Part shown: one piece after another, positions 52,971-62,229 of the stretch | Layout of the letters: the number at the start of each line of letters is the position of its first letter | Position numbering within the stretch: the stretch's first letter is position 1 | From: Corallococcus sp. EGB | Lineage (GTDB): Bacteria; Myxococcota; Myxococcia; Myxococcales; Myxococcaceae | Direction of reading: 5' to 3' | Assembly (NCBI RefSeq): GCF_019968905.1 | Contig: NZ_CP079946.1 | Location: forward strand, 5,332,001-5,396,000 | DNA: 64,000 nucleotides | The notes under the pieces: generated by a model | Seen by the model: the letters and a program-made list of their open reading frames with translations, nothing else | The model's database searches: none | What the model was told of the DNA's origin: nothing | Program-made: the position numbers and the translations under genes

Positions 52971-54422
52971 CTGATGTGGAGGATGAGGCAGGGCGTGCAT
53001 TCGTAGAACGGGGCGCTCCACCTTGCTCATGGCATTGCGAGGCAATGTTTCAATTACAACAAAGCGGGTGGGCACCTTGAAGCGCGCGAGCGACTGGCGG
53101 CACCACGCGTCCAGGTCCTCGGGCAGGGCGTGGCCGGGGCGCAGGACGACGAAGGCGACGGGGACCTCGCCCCAGTGTGCGTCTGGCACGCCGACGACGG
53201 CGGACTCGAGGATGGCCGGGTGGTTGGCGAGGACGGCTTCGATCTCCGCCGGGTAGAGGTTCTCCCCTCCCCGCACGATGAGGTCCGTGCGGCGCGACAG
53301 GAGCGTGAGGCGCCCCTTCGCGTCAAGGGCGCCCACGTCACGGGTGCGCAGCCAGCCGTCGTGGACGGCGTCGCGCGTGGCGTCGGGCTGGTTCCAGTAG
53401 CCGGCCATCAGCGTGGGGCCTCGGACCTCCACGTCCCCTTCCTGTCCTTCACCGAGCGGCGCGCCGTCCGTCCCGACGATGCGGATCTCCAGCCCTGGCA
53501 ACGGCGGCCCCGCGGTGCGGCCGTCCGCGTCGCTGGGGCGCTCGGTGGTGACCTGGGAGCAGGCCTCGGTGAGACCATAGGTCTGGAGGGCCAGGAGTCC
53601 CGCGGCCCGGGCTCGCGTGAGCAGCGCCGTGGGGACGGGGCCGCCGCCGATCAGCGCGCACCGGAAGGTGCCGGGCAGCTTGCGGTCCTGCCTTGCGTCG
53701 AGCACGCGCTCCAGCGTGGTGGCGACGAAGCTGGCGTGTGACGCGCCCTCCGTGTCGATGGCGCGGTTGACAGCGTCCGCGTCGAATCGCTCGTGCAGCA
53801 GGAGGCAGCCACCGTCGTAAGCGGTGCGCGTGAGCATGGCCAGGCCGCCGACGTGGAAGAGGGGCAGCGTACCCAACCAGCGCGGCGCGGGGTGCGCGCC
53901 CAGGTTCGCGGCGGAGGCCCGGCACGAGGCGCGGAAGGCGCCCTCCGTGAGCACCGCGCCCTTGGGCCGTCCCGTCGTTCCGCTGGTGAAGAGGATGACC
54001 CGGGGCGTGGCCGCGTCCCAGGTGCGGGCGGGCACGGAGCGAGCAGCGACACCCGCGGGGAGGGATTCGAGGTCCTCCGCTTCGGGGAGCCGGTCGCGCA
54101 GTGTGCCGAGTGCCAGCGTGAGCCGGGGCTCCACGGCCTCCAACAGGGGCCGCAGCTCCGCCGGGGTGAGCCTTGCATTGAGCGGCGCGAACACCGCGCC
54201 CAGCCGGCCGAGGGCCCAGAAGAGGAACGTCACCGCCGGGTGGCTCGTGGACAGCAGCGCCACACGGTCGCCCTGCCCCACGCCTCGCGCGGCCAGCGCT
54301 CCGGTCCAGCGCGCCACCGCTTCGTCCAGCGCGCGGAAGGTCCACGTCTGACCCGTGAAGCGGAGCGCCTCCGCTTCGGGATGCTGGCTCGCGCCTTCAC
54401 GGATGGGGCAGTCGTAGGTCAT
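52959..54422 (-). CDS. menE: O-succinylbenzoate-CoA ligase MenE (acyl-CoA synthetase family)
   Basis: MenE activates o-succinylbenzoate with CoA in menaquinone synthesis. The 487-residue ANL-superfamily protein starts at the ATG at 54422 (GGAGG upstream). The P-loop is RVILFTSGTTGRPKGAVL (about 165 to 182), A5 is LQTYGLTEACSQVT, A8 is LTLLSRRTDLIVRGGENLYP, and the catalytic Lys is in LPRNAMSKVERP near the end. The fold alone could suit other acids; its place at the end of menF-D-H-A-C supports MenE. It lies 87 bp after menC. Confidence 0.9.
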   Translation of the reverse strand: MTYDCPIREGASQHPEAEALRFTGQTWTFRALDEAVARWTGALAARGVGQGDRVALLSTSHPAVTFLFWALGRLGAVFAPLNARLTPAELRPLLEAVEPRLTLALGTLRDRLPEAEDLESLPAGVAARSVPARTWDAATPRVILFTSGTTGRPKGAVLTEGAFRASCRASAANLGAHPAPRWLGTLPLFHVGGLAMLTRTAYDGGCLLLHERFDADAVNRAIDTEGASHASFVATTLERVLDARQDRKLPGTFRCALIGGGPVPTALLTRARAAGLLALQTYGLTEACSQVTTERPSDADGRTAGPPLPGLEIRIVGTDGAPLGEGQEGDVEVRGPTLMAGYWNQPDATRDAVHDGWLRTRDVGALDAKGRLTLLSRRTDLIVRGGENLYPAEIEAVLANHPAILESAVVGVPDAHWGEVPVAFVVLRPGHALPEDLDAWCRQSLARFKVPTRFVVIETLPRNAMSKVERPVLRMHALPHPPHQPGS

Positions 54423-54509
54423 GGCCTCGTTCCTCCGAGGAGATGTGTCCGCCGTGGCCATCGCTCGCGTTCGCACACCGTCAGGGATGCGAAGGCCCGA
54501 GCGCATGAC

Positions 54510-55664
54510 TCAGTGTTCCCGGCCGGGGTCCGGGCTCAGTCCCAGCCCGGGTAGATCGCGCAAGCGCACGAGTCCCCGCTGGGGTTGATACGGATGATCC
54601 TTCGGCTCGTCCGCGAAGAGCCGCCCCACGGCGAGTCCGGAGGCCAGCTCTCCCGACGGCAGCGCGGAGGCCAGGTGCGCGGCGCCTGCTCTGGCCACCA
54701 CGCCATCGATGGAGCTGGTGACGTATGCGTGCATGCCCAGGTGGGCCGCTCGCAGCGCCACCACCATGGAGGGCAGCAGCCCCCCGAGCACCATCGGCTT
54801 GATCACCACCGCGCCCACCGCGGGCCCGCCGCCCAGGTCCATCGTGAGGAGCGTGCGCACCGCGGCGGGCATGGCGAGCGTCTCGTCCGCGGCGATGAGG
54901 CACGGCGCACGACGCTGCACCCGCCACAGCGCCTGGAGGTCCTCCGGAGGCGTGGGCTGCTCCACCAGCTCCAGGTCGTACCAGCCCAGCCGATCCAGGG
55001 CGCGATTGGCCTCGGGCTCCGACCAGCCACCGTTCGCGTCCAGGCGCAGGCGCACGCGCGGGCCCACCGCTTCGCGCACGGCGCGGACCCGGGCCTCGTC
55101 CGCGTCCAGCGAGCGGCCCGCGACCTTCAACTTCAGCGTCTGATAGCCCTCGTCCACCGCCGCTCGCGCTTCCTGGGACAGCACCCCGGGGTCCTCCGCG
55201 CTCAGCAGCGCGTTCACGAAGACCTCCTGACGCGCCTCCTCCGCGAGCAGCCAGCACAGGGGCACCCCTTTTCGCTGGGCCACCAGGTCCAGCAGCGCCA
55301 GCTCCAGGGCGTGCTGCGCGGCGGGGATGGGTTCTTCGGTCTCGATGCCCCGGAGCCGCGCGCCGCGCTGGCGCTGCTCCTCGCTGGCCGACGGCACGAG
55401 CGTGGCCTCCACGCCCTCGACGCTGTCCTCCAGCGCCTGGCCCTTGAGGACCCCCAGCCATCCGCGCAGCACCGTGTGTGTCATGGCCAGGGATTCGGTG
55501 CCGAACTCGGGCAGCGGCATCGCCTCGCCCTGCCCCACATGGCCTTCGTCATCCCACAGCCGCACGAGGAATCCGTCGCGCGTGGCGTAGGTGCCCCTCG
55601 CTGTCCTCAGGGGCTGGGCCAGCGCGAGGTGCAGCGGGGTGAGCGTCGCGTCGGTGATGCGCAT
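54510..55664 (-). CDS. menC: o-Succinylbenzoate synthase MenC
   Basis: MenC dehydrates SHCHC to o-succinylbenzoate. The 384-residue enolase-superfamily protein has the catalytic Lys pair in YQTLKLKVAGRS, metal ligands in RLRLDANGGWSEPEA, LELVEQPTPPEDLQ and CLIAADETLAMP, and the second Lys in GAVVIKPMVLGG. All key residues are present. It starts at the ATG at 55664 (AAGGAG upstream), 9 bp after menA. Confidence 0.95.
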   Translation of the reverse strand: MRITDATLTPLHLALAQPLRTARGTYATRDGFLVRLWDDEGHVGQGEAMPLPEFGTESLAMTHTVLRGWLGVLKGQALEDSVEGVEATLVPSASEEQRQRGARLRGIETEEPIPAAQHALELALLDLVAQRKGVPLCWLLAEEARQEVFVNALLSAEDPGVLSQEARAAVDEGYQTLKLKVAGRSLDADEARVRAVREAVGPRVRLRLDANGGWSEPEANRALDRLGWYDLELVEQPTPPEDLQALWRVQRRAPCLIAADETLAMPAAVRTLLTMDLGGGPAVGAVVIKPMVLGGLLPSMVVALRAAHLGMHAYVTSSIDGVVARAGAAHLASALPSGELASGLAVGRLFADEPKDHPYQPQRGLVRLRDLPGLGLSPDPGREH

Positions 55665-55673
55665 GACGCTCCT

Positions 55674-56594
55674 TCAGCGCAGGTACAGGCCCACCGCGAA
55701 CAGCAGCCCGAACACCATCTGCAGCCGCGCCGTCCCGCCCAGCGCGGGGTTGAGCGCCGCGCCCTCCGCCTTCAGCATCAGCTTCAGCGGCGGCGCCACG
55801 AGCGGCAGGCTCAGGAGCGGCAGGAAGACCCAGGCGCTCGCGTAGCCCCTGGCGAACAGCACGAACGGCGTGACGTACGAGGCGACGAGCAGCAGCACAT
55901 ACTCCGCGCGGCCGAAGCCCTTCCCGAAGCGAACCGCCATCGTGCGCTTGCCGGCCTTCACGTCCGTGCTCGCGTCGCGCTGGTTGTTCACCACGATGAG
56001 GCACGTGCCGATGGCGCCCACCGGCACCGACACCCACCAGGCCGCCGGGCCCACGACGCCCGCCTGCACGTAGTACGTGCCGGTCACCGCGACGATGCCG
56101 AAGAAGATGAGCACGAACAGGTCGCCCAGGCCGAGATAGGCCAGCGGAAACGGGCCGCCGGTGTATGCGTAGCCGCAGACCAGCGAGGCCACGCCGATGA
56201 ACACGATGGGCCAGCCCCCCACCGCCACCAGGTACAGGCCGACCAGCGTCGCGAGCGCGAAGCACCCGAGTCCGCCCATCAGCACCGTGCCCGGCGCGAT
56301 GAGCCCGCTCTGCGTCACGCGCTTGGGCCCCAGGCGCTCCTCGGTGTCCGCGCCCTTCTTGAAGTCGTAGAAGTCGTTGATGAAGTTGGTGCCGATCTGG
56401 ATCAGCACCGCGCCCAGCAGCGCCGCGAGCGCGGGCATCAGGCGCCCCACGCCGTCACCGTAGGCGAGCGCCGTGGCCACCAGCACCGGCACCGCGCCCG
56501 CCGTCAGCGTCTTCGGACGCACGGCCATCAGCCACGTCTTCAGCGTGGGCCGGGGAGGAGCCGCGTCAGGGGGAGTGCTCACCAGGGTTGTCAC
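55674..56594 (-). CDS. menA: 1,4-Dihydroxy-2-naphthoate polyprenyltransferase MenA
   Basis: MenA attaches the isoprenoid tail to DHNA in the inner membrane. The 306-residue UbiA-family protein has the first Asp motif NFINDFYDFKKGADTEER (NDxxDxxxD type), the second in VNNQRDASTDVKAGKRTMAV, and about eight membrane helices. It starts with GTG at 56594, overlapping the menH stop (GTGA), so the two are coupled. The length fits the family. Confidence 0.95.
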   Translation of the reverse strand: MTTLVSTPPDAAPPRPTLKTWLMAVRPKTLTAGAVPVLVATALAYGDGVGRLMPALAALLGAVLIQIGTNFINDFYDFKKGADTEERLGPKRVTQSGLIAPGTVLMGGLGCFALATLVGLYLVAVGGWPIVFIGVASLVCGYAYTGGPFPLAYLGLGDLFVLIFFGIVAVTGTYYVQAGVVGPAAWWVSVPVGAIGTCLIVVNNQRDASTDVKAGKRTMAVRFGKGFGRAEYVLLLVASYVTPFVLFARGYASAWVFLPLLSLPLVAPPLKLMLKAEGAALNPALGGTARLQMVFGLLFAVGLYLR

Positions 56595-57442
56595 GAGTGG
56601 GTCGCCTCTCGCGCCAGGATGGCGTGTTCGAACTGCGGCGCTTCGTACCAGGGCGTCTGGAGGAACGAGAGCACTTCGCGCACGTACTCCTCCGGCGCCT
56701 CCAGGTGCGGGGCGTGGGTGACCCCCGCGAACGCGTGGCGCCACACCACTGGAAGCTCCGCCGCCATGCGCCGCGCCAGGTTCGTGAACTTCACGTCCTG
56801 GGCGCCCGTGAGCAGCAGCGTGGGCAGCCGCTGCCGGTGCAGCGCCGGCCAGTAGTCGGGCTGCACCCCCAGGCCCAGGGTCTCCAACGCCCCGGCGAGC
56901 CCCTCCGCCGTGCAGGCCTTGCGGCGCTCGCGCAGCGCGGCCTGCTCCGGCTCCGGCAGGCGGCGCAGACCGTCGAAGAGGGGCAGCGCCTCCCACCGCT
57001 CGATGAAGGCATCCACGCCCCGGGCGCGGATGAACTCCACGAGCTTGCCGTCCGCCTCACGCCGCTCGGAGCGCTCCTGGCGGCGGTGCAGGCCGGGCGA
57101 GCCACTCTCCATGATAAGCCGGCCGAAGCAGTCCGGCGCGCGCACCGTGGCGCCCAGCGCCACCCGCGCGCCTTGCGAATAGCCGAGCAGGTCCACGTGG
57201 CCGCCCAGCTCGCGCGCAAGTTGGACCACGGCGTCCACCGTCTCCAGGAAGCCGTCGCGTCCCGTCTTCTCCGGCAGCGGCGTGCGGCCATGGCCGGGCA
57301 GGTCCACCGCCACCACGCGCACGGAGCGGCCCAGCAGCGGACGCAGGTGCGCGAACGAGGCGCCGCTGCCGGTGAAGCCGTGCAGCGCCAGGAGCGTATG
57401 GGGGCCTTCTCCCCACGTGTCGTAAGCGAGCGTCACGCCCAT
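56591..57442 (-). CDS. menH: SHCHC synthase MenH (alpha/beta hydrolase)
   Basis: MenH removes pyruvate from SEPHCHC. The 283-residue alpha/beta-hydrolase has the oxyanion loop LLALHGFTGSGASFAHL, the nucleophile LLGYSQGARVALG (GxSxG with Gln, as in MenH), and the catalytic His in AGVTHAPHLEAPEEY. It starts at the ATG at 57442, overlapping menD by 10 bp. The operon position makes the assignment firm. Confidence 0.93.
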   Translation of the reverse strand: MGVTLAYDTWGEGPHTLLALHGFTGSGASFAHLRPLLGRSVRVVAVDLPGHGRTPLPEKTGRDGFLETVDAVVQLARELGGHVDLLGYSQGARVALGATVRAPDCFGRLIMESGSPGLHRRQERSERREADGKLVEFIRARGVDAFIERWEALPLFDGLRRLPEPEQAALRERRKACTAEGLAGALETLGLGVQPDYWPALHRQRLPTLLLTGAQDVKFTNLARRMAAELPVVWRHAFAGVTHAPHLEAPEEYVREVLSFLQTPWYEAPQFEHAILAREATHS

Positions 57443-59202
57443 GATCCTTCTCCCAGTGCGGCGGCCATCCGCGCGAAGAGGTGTCTGTGCGCATCCACGT
57501 TGGTGGCCCGTTCCACCACGACCTCCACCAGGTGGAGGCCGCCCTCCAGCCCGGTGCGCACCGCCGCACGCAGGGCCGAGGGCGTCGTGGGCCGCTCGAA
57601 GCGAGCACCCGCGAGCGCCGCCGCGTGCGACAGGTCCACGCCATGCGGCGTGCCGAAGAGGGCCTCGAACTCGTCCGGCTTCGCCACCTGCGCCAGCGGC
57701 AGGAAGGAGAAGATGCCGCCGCCGTCGTTGTTCACCACCACGACCGTCAGCGGCACGCGCGCCCGCGCCGCCGTGACGAGCCCGCCCACATCGTGCAGGA
57801 GCGCCAGGTCGCCGGTCAGCAGCACCGCGGGCCGCCCCGCAGCCGCGGCCATGCCCGCCGCGCTGGAAACGATGCCGTCGATGCCGTTGGCGCCGCGGTT
57901 CGCCAGCACGCGCAGCGGCACGCCACCGCCGTGCGCGAACGCGTCCACCGCGCGGATGGGCATGCTGCTGGACACGAAGAAGAGCGCGTTCTGCGGCAGT
58001 GCGGCCACCACCTCGCGCGCCATGCGGGGCTCCGTCAGCGCGTCCTGCTGTTCGCCGAGCGCCGCCTCCAGCGCGTTGCGGGCCACCCGCTCCGCGCCCA
58101 TGAAGTCCTGCGCCCAGCGGCCAGGGCCTCGCGACAGCCCTTCCGTCAGCGCGCGGCACGCGAGGACGGCGTTGCCCTCCACCACGCGCGTGGCCCGGTG
58201 CGCCGGGTCGTACAGCGCGCCCTCGTCGCTGAAGACCGTGATGTCCGCGCCGGAGGTGTCCAACCATTGCTGAGGCGACTTGGGCGTCAGGCCTCCGCCG
58301 AAGCGCAGCACCACCTCCGGCACGTGGCTCCGCGCGAAGGGCTCGTGGCGGAGGAGCGCGTCGTAGAGCGACACGGTCAGCGGGCCGCCGCCATAGCGCG
58401 CCTGCGACGCGGCCTCCGCGAGCACCGGGTAGCCCGTCGCCTGGCTCAGTGCCGCGATGGCCTCCGCGAAGCCGTCGTCCTCGTCACGGGGGCCACACAC
58501 GATGACGCCGCGCTCGGTGGCGGCGATGCGGGCGCGCACGGCATCCAGCGCCTCCGCGTCCGGGGCTCGCGAGGACTGAAGGATGCGGGTGATGGGCGCG
58601 TCCGCGCGGCCTTCCCTCGCGAGCGCCGTCAGCTTCTCCGAGCCGAAGTCCTGCGGAATGGGCGCCAGCGGCTCGCGGAACGGCACGTTGAGCTGCACGG
58701 CGCCTCGGGGCGCGCGGCACGCGGTGCTCACCGCGCGAGCGGCCGTGGCCCGCAGGTGCGCGATGGCGGCGCTGTTCGCCTCGGGCATCCCCACGTCCGC
58801 GAAGAGCCGCGCGAAGTCGCCGTAGAAGCGGGCCTGGGGCACCGTCTGCGGCGCGCCCCAGCCCTGCAGCTCCAGCGGCCGGTCCGCCGTGAGGATGAGC
58901 AGCGGCACCTGGGCCATGGCCGCCTCGATGACGGCCGGGAAGAAGTGCGCTCCCGCGGAGCCGCTCGTCGCCACCAGCACCACCGGCTGGCGCGACTGCT
59001 TCGCAATGCCCAGCGCGAAGAAGCCCGCGCTCCGCTCGTCGATGACCGACCAGACCCGCAGGCCCGGCGTGTGCGCGCACGCGAGCGCCAGCGCCGACGA
59101 ACGGGAGCCCGGACACACCACCGCGTGCCGGACGCCGCCCCGCACCAGCTCCTCCAGCAGCGCTCGCGCCCACAGCACGTTGAGGTTGGCGTCCAGGGAC
59201 AT
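57433..59202 (-). CDS. menD: SEPHCHC synthase MenD
   Basis: MenD is the thiamine-diphosphate enzyme that joins isochorismate and 2-oxoglutarate. The 589-residue protein begins MSLDANLNVLWARALLEELV and has the catalytic Glu/family text HAVVCPGSRSSALALA and SVIDERSAGFFALGIAK. The ThDP/Mg site is LLTGDLALLHDVGGL and VVVVNNDGGGIFSFLP. It overlaps menF by 1 bp (TGATG) and menH by 10 bp, showing translational coupling. Confidence 0.96.
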   Translation of the reverse strand: MSLDANLNVLWARALLEELVRGGVRHAVVCPGSRSSALALACAHTPGLRVWSVIDERSAGFFALGIAKQSRQPVVLVATSGSAGAHFFPAVIEAAMAQVPLLILTADRPLELQGWGAPQTVPQARFYGDFARLFADVGMPEANSAAIAHLRATAARAVSTACRAPRGAVQLNVPFREPLAPIPQDFGSEKLTALAREGRADAPITRILQSSRAPDAEALDAVRARIAATERGVIVCGPRDEDDGFAEAIAALSQATGYPVLAEAASQARYGGGPLTVSLYDALLRHEPFARSHVPEVVLRFGGGLTPKSPQQWLDTSGADITVFSDEGALYDPAHRATRVVEGNAVLACRALTEGLSRGPGRWAQDFMGAERVARNALEAALGEQQDALTEPRMAREVVAALPQNALFFVSSSMPIRAVDAFAHGGGVPLRVLANRGANGIDGIVSSAAGMAAAAGRPAVLLTGDLALLHDVGGLVTAARARVPLTVVVVNNDGGGIFSFLPLAQVAKPDEFEALFGTPHGVDLSHAAALAGARFERPTTPSALRAAVRTGLEGGLHLVEVVVERATNVDAHRHLFARMAAALGEGSWA

Positions 59203-60497
59203 CACCGGCCCCCCAGCGCACGCAGCATGGCCAGACTCTTCATCTCGGTCTCCCGCCATTCGGACTCCGCGCTGGAGCCCGCGACGATGCCCGCGCCCAC
59301 GAAGAGCCGGGCCTTCGCCCCGCGCACCAGCGCCGAGCGCAACGCCACCACCAGGTGCGCCCGCCCGGGGCCCACCCAGCCCACCGGACCCGCATACCAA
59401 CCCCGGTCCAACGACTCGTGCTCCACCAGGAACGACAGCGCACGCTCGCGCGGCGTGCCGCCCACCGCCGGCGTGGGGTGCAGCGCATTGACGACGCGCG
59501 CCGTGTCCACGCCCTCCGCCAGCTCCGCGCGGATGCCCGTGCGCAGGTGCACCACGTTCTTCAACGCCAGCACCGACGGCTGCGCGTCCGCGGTCACGCT
59601 CGCCGCCACCGGCGTCAGCGCCTGGAGGATGTAGCGCACCACCGCTTCATGCTCGCGCCGGTCCTTGTCGCTGGCGTCCAGCGCCTCCGCGCCGCCCGGC
59701 GCCGCGGACCCCGCCAGCGCCTCCGTCTCCAGCCGACGCCCTTCCACCCGGCACAGCGTCTCCGGCGTCGCGCCCAGGAAGCCCGTGCCGTCCGGCGCGC
59801 GGAAGAGGAACGTCGCGCAGCGCGGGTTCTGCTCGCGCAGCCGCGCCAGCACGTCCACCACGTCGAAGGGCTCCGGCCCCTCTGCCTCCAGCGCCCGCGC
59901 CAGCACCACCTTGTGCAGCTGGCCCGCGCCAATGGCCTCCACCGCGCGCTCCACCAGCGCCTCGAAGGCCGGCCGCGACGACTCCGTACGCAGCGTCACC
60001 GGCGCGCCCAGCGGATGCCGGAACGACTGCGGGAAGGAGGCTCGCAAGCGCTCCAGCCGCGAGCGCACCACGTCCTCCGAGCCCCGCCCCTCCGGCGCGA
60101 ACACGGCGGCCGCCAACTCGGGGCCCTCGCGCCACACCAGCAGCTCTGGCAGCGTCCAGCGCGCAAGGCCATGTGAACGCCACGCACCGTCCATTGGCGC
60201 GGTCGGGCTGAAGCGCATGCCTCCGAACCAGGGGCCCGGCATTCCAGGCGACGCCGCGTCCAGCCACCGCACGCTGTCGTGCCCGAGCGCGCCCAGCACC
60301 GCCGGCAGCTCGCCAGGCGCGTGCGCGTCGAGCACGCCCGCCTCGCCCCAACCCGCCACCGCCTCGCGCGCCACCGGCCGCTCCCAGTATACGGAAGGGA
60401 TACCGAGGCTGTTCGCCCCGGCCAGCGGATCCACACCGGGCAGGGGAATCATCCCGGCGACCCAACGAGGGCCCTCAGCGGGACTGAGCGGCGTCAT
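59202..60497 (-). CDS. menF: Isochorismate synthase MenF
   Basis: MenF converts chorismate to isochorismate, the first committed step to menaquinone. The 431-residue chorismate-utilising enzyme has family text QLHKVVLARALEAEGP (with the catalytic Lys), GFLGATPETLCRVEGRRLET, EALAGSAAPGG, LHPTPAVGGTPRERALSFL and RLFVGAGIVAGSSAESEWRE. It is the first gene of the six-gene men operon and starts at the ATG at 60497 with AGGAG 8 nt upstream. It diverges from the DAHP synthase gene. Confidence 0.95.
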   Translation of the reverse strand: MTPLSPAEGPRWVAGMIPLPGVDPLAGANSLGIPSVYWERPVAREAVAGWGEAGVLDAHAPGELPAVLGALGHDSVRWLDAASPGMPGPWFGGMRFSPTAPMDGAWRSHGLARWTLPELLVWREGPELAAAVFAPEGRGSEDVVRSRLERLRASFPQSFRHPLGAPVTLRTESSRPAFEALVERAVEAIGAGQLHKVVLARALEAEGPEPFDVVDVLARLREQNPRCATFLFRAPDGTGFLGATPETLCRVEGRRLETEALAGSAAPGGAEALDASDKDRREHEAVVRYILQALTPVAASVTADAQPSVLALKNVVHLRTGIRAELAEGVDTARVVNALHPTPAVGGTPRERALSFLVEHESLDRGWYAGPVGWVGPGRAHLVVALRSALVRGAKARLFVGAGIVAGSSAESEWRETEMKSLAMLRALGGR

Positions 60498-60543
60498 CAG
60501 CCATTCTCCTGCACCTCGGGGATGCGAGTGACATCACCTTCGA

Positions 60544-60571
60544 TTGTCTTCTAAGCGATCTCGGCTATACA
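60544..60571 (+). promoter_or_regulatory. Promoter of the DAHP synthase-menG-aroK operon
   Basis: TTGTCT (60544-60549), a 16-bp spacer and TATACA (60566-60571). On the opposite strand TATAGC overlaps the same -10 region and may serve the divergent menF gene, so the two promoters would be back to back. Confidence 0.6.
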
Positions 60572-60579
60572 TGCACCAA

Positions 60580-60603
60580 GGAGTTCAAAACCGCTTGAAC
60601 TCC
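60580..60603. promoter_or_regulatory. Perfect 9-bp inverted repeat at the predicted transcription start
   Basis: GGAGTTCAA (60580-60588) and TTGAACTCC (60595-60603) pair around a 6-nt loop, starting about where transcription should begin. It may be an operator for an aromatic-responsive repressor or a 5'-end hairpin in the mRNA. A six-codon frame (ATG at 60604, ending TAA at 60624) follows it. Confidence 0.6.
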
Positions 60604-60646
60604 ATGAAACACGAATTCTCGTAACTTCAGCCAAGAGGGAGCCGCC

Positions 60647-61543
60647 GTGGGAGGCCAGCAAGCAGACGACCCAGCCTCGCGGCGTGACCCGGGCGCACAC
60701 CGCGTGCTTCGCGCGACGCGTCCCGAGGGCACGCGGGTGCGGGTGGGGGCCGTGGAGGTGGGCGGAGCCGGCTTCGTGGTGATGGCGGGGCCGTGCGCGG
60801 TGGAGGGCGCGGAGCAGCTGGAGCTGGCGGCGCGCGCGGTGGCGCAGGCGGGGGCGCACCTCTTGCGAGGCGGCGTGTTCAAGCCGCGCACCAGTCCGTA
60901 CGCGTTCCAGGGCATGGGGGAGCCGGGGCTGAAGCTGTTGGTGGACGCCGGCAGGCGCCACGGTCTGCCCATCATCAGCGAGGTGATGGAGACGGAGCAA
61001 CTGCCCCTCATGGCGCAGCACTCGGACGTCCTCCAGGTGGGCGCCCGGAACATGCAGAACTTCGGGCTGCTGCGCGCGCTGGGGAAGCTGCGCAAGCCGG
61101 TGCTGCTCAAGCGCGGGCTGTCCGCCACGGTGCAGGAGTGGCTCAACGCCGCCGAGTACATCCTGGCGGGCGGCAACGAGCAGGTGATGCTGTGCGAGCG
61201 CGGCATCCGTACCTTCGAGCCCGCGATGCGCAACACGCTGGACCTGGCCGCGGTGGCGTGGGCGAAGGAGCGCACGCACCTGCCGGTCATCGTGGATCCC
61301 TCGCATGCCACGGGCATCCCGTCCCTCATCACGCCCATGTCGCTGGCGGCAGCGGCCTGCGGTGCGGATGGTTTGTTGATTGAAGTCCACCCCCGGCCGG
61401 AGCAGGCGTTGTGCGACGGGCAGCAGGCCATGTCGCCCGGGGATTTCGCTACGTTGATGCAACGGCTGCCGGGCGTGCTCGCCGCGGTGGACCGACACCT
61501 TTGGACGCCGGCGGGACCGGCCCAGATCGCGGAGGCGCGATGA
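60647..61543 (+). CDS. aroF: DAHP synthase, type I-beta (KDO8P-synthase-like)
   Basis: Catalyses the first step of the shikimate pathway, joining PEP and erythrose 4-phosphate. The 298-residue protein starts with GTG at 60647 (GGGAG 6 nt upstream). Family text includes [38 protein letters not shown] (with KPRTS), [31 protein letters not shown] and [13 protein letters not shown]; the metal Cys is in the AGPC motif. It lacks an N-terminal chorismate mutase or long ACT region, so feedback control is likely weak. It overlaps menG by 4 bp. Confidence 0.94.
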   Translation: MGGQQADDPASRRDPGAHRVLRATRPEGTRVRVGAVEVGGAGFVVMAGPCAVEGAEQLELAARAVAQAGAHLLRGGVFKPRTSPYAFQGMGEPGLKLLVDAGRRHGLPIISEVMETEQLPLMAQHSDVLQVGARNMQNFGLLRALGKLRKPVLLKRGLSATVQEWLNAAEYILAGGNEQVMLCERGIRTFEPAMRNTLDLAAVAWAKERTHLPVIVDPSHATGIPSLITPMSLAAAACGADGLLIEVHPRPEQALCDGQQAMSPGDFATLMQRLPGVLAAVDRHLWTPAGPAQIAEAR

Positions 61544-62229
61544 GCACCGAAGTGCGTCAGATGTTCTCCTCCATCGCCACGCGCTACGACGTGACGAATG
61601 AAGTCCTCTCCTTCGGCGTGCACCGGCTGTGGCGGCGCTCGGCGGTGAAGCTCAGCTGCGCCAGGGAGGGCAGCCAGGTGCTGGACTGCGCCACCGGCAC
61701 CGGCGACCTGGCGCTCACGTTCAAGCGCAAGGTGGGGGCCTCGGGCCGCGTGGTGGGCACGGACTTCTGCCCGGAGATGCTGGAGAGCGCGCCGGCCAAG
61801 GCGGCCAAGGCGGGCCTGGACGTGGAGTTCCAGGTGCAGGACGCCATGGCGCTCACCTTCCCGGACAACACCTTCGACGTGGCGTCCATCTCCTTCGGCA
61901 TCCGCAACGTGGATGATCCGGTGAAGTGCCTCCAGGAGATGGCGCGGGTGGTGCGCCCGGGCGGCCGCGTGGTGGTGCTCGAGTTCGGCCAGCCCACGGG
62001 CGCGTACGGCGCGCTGTTCCGCTTCTACAGCAAGACGGTGATGCCGGCGATTGGCGGCCTGCTCACGGGCAACCGCGCGGCGTACCAGTACCTGCCCCGC
62101 ACCGCCGCGGCCTTCCCCGCCGGTGACCGCTTCCTCGCCCTGATGGACCAGGCCGGCGCCTACAGCGAGCGCGCCGCCCACCCCCTGCTGTTCGGAACCG
62201 CCTACGTCTATGTCGGCATCGTCCGTTGA
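61540..62229 (+). CDS. menG: Demethylmenaquinone methyltransferase MenG (UbiE family)
   Basis: MenG adds the last methyl group to menaquinone. The 229-residue protein opens with [20 protein letters not shown], has SAM motif [16 protein letters not shown], and the family text [20 protein letters not shown] and [12 protein letters not shown]. The ATG at 61540 overlaps the DAHP synthase stop (ATGA), with GGAGG upstream. The menaquinone role is supported by the divergent men operon; no ubiquinone genes are seen. Confidence 0.95.
   Translation: MSTEVRQMFSSIATRYDVTNEVLSFGVHRLWRRSAVKLSCAREGSQVLDCATGTGDLALTFKRKVGASGRVVGTDFCPEMLESAPAKAAKAGLDVEFQVQDAMALTFPDNTFDVASISFGIRNVDDPVKCLQEMARVVRPGGRVVVLEFGQPTGAYGALFRFYSKTVMPAIGGLLTGNRAAYQYLPRTAAAFPAGDRFLALMDQAGAYSERAAHPLLFGTAYVYVGIVR

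Noticed and set aside
60571-60624. 17-codon leader peptide starting at 60571
   Set aside because: Its ATG begins at the last base of the predicted -10 box, so it would lie upstream of the transcript.
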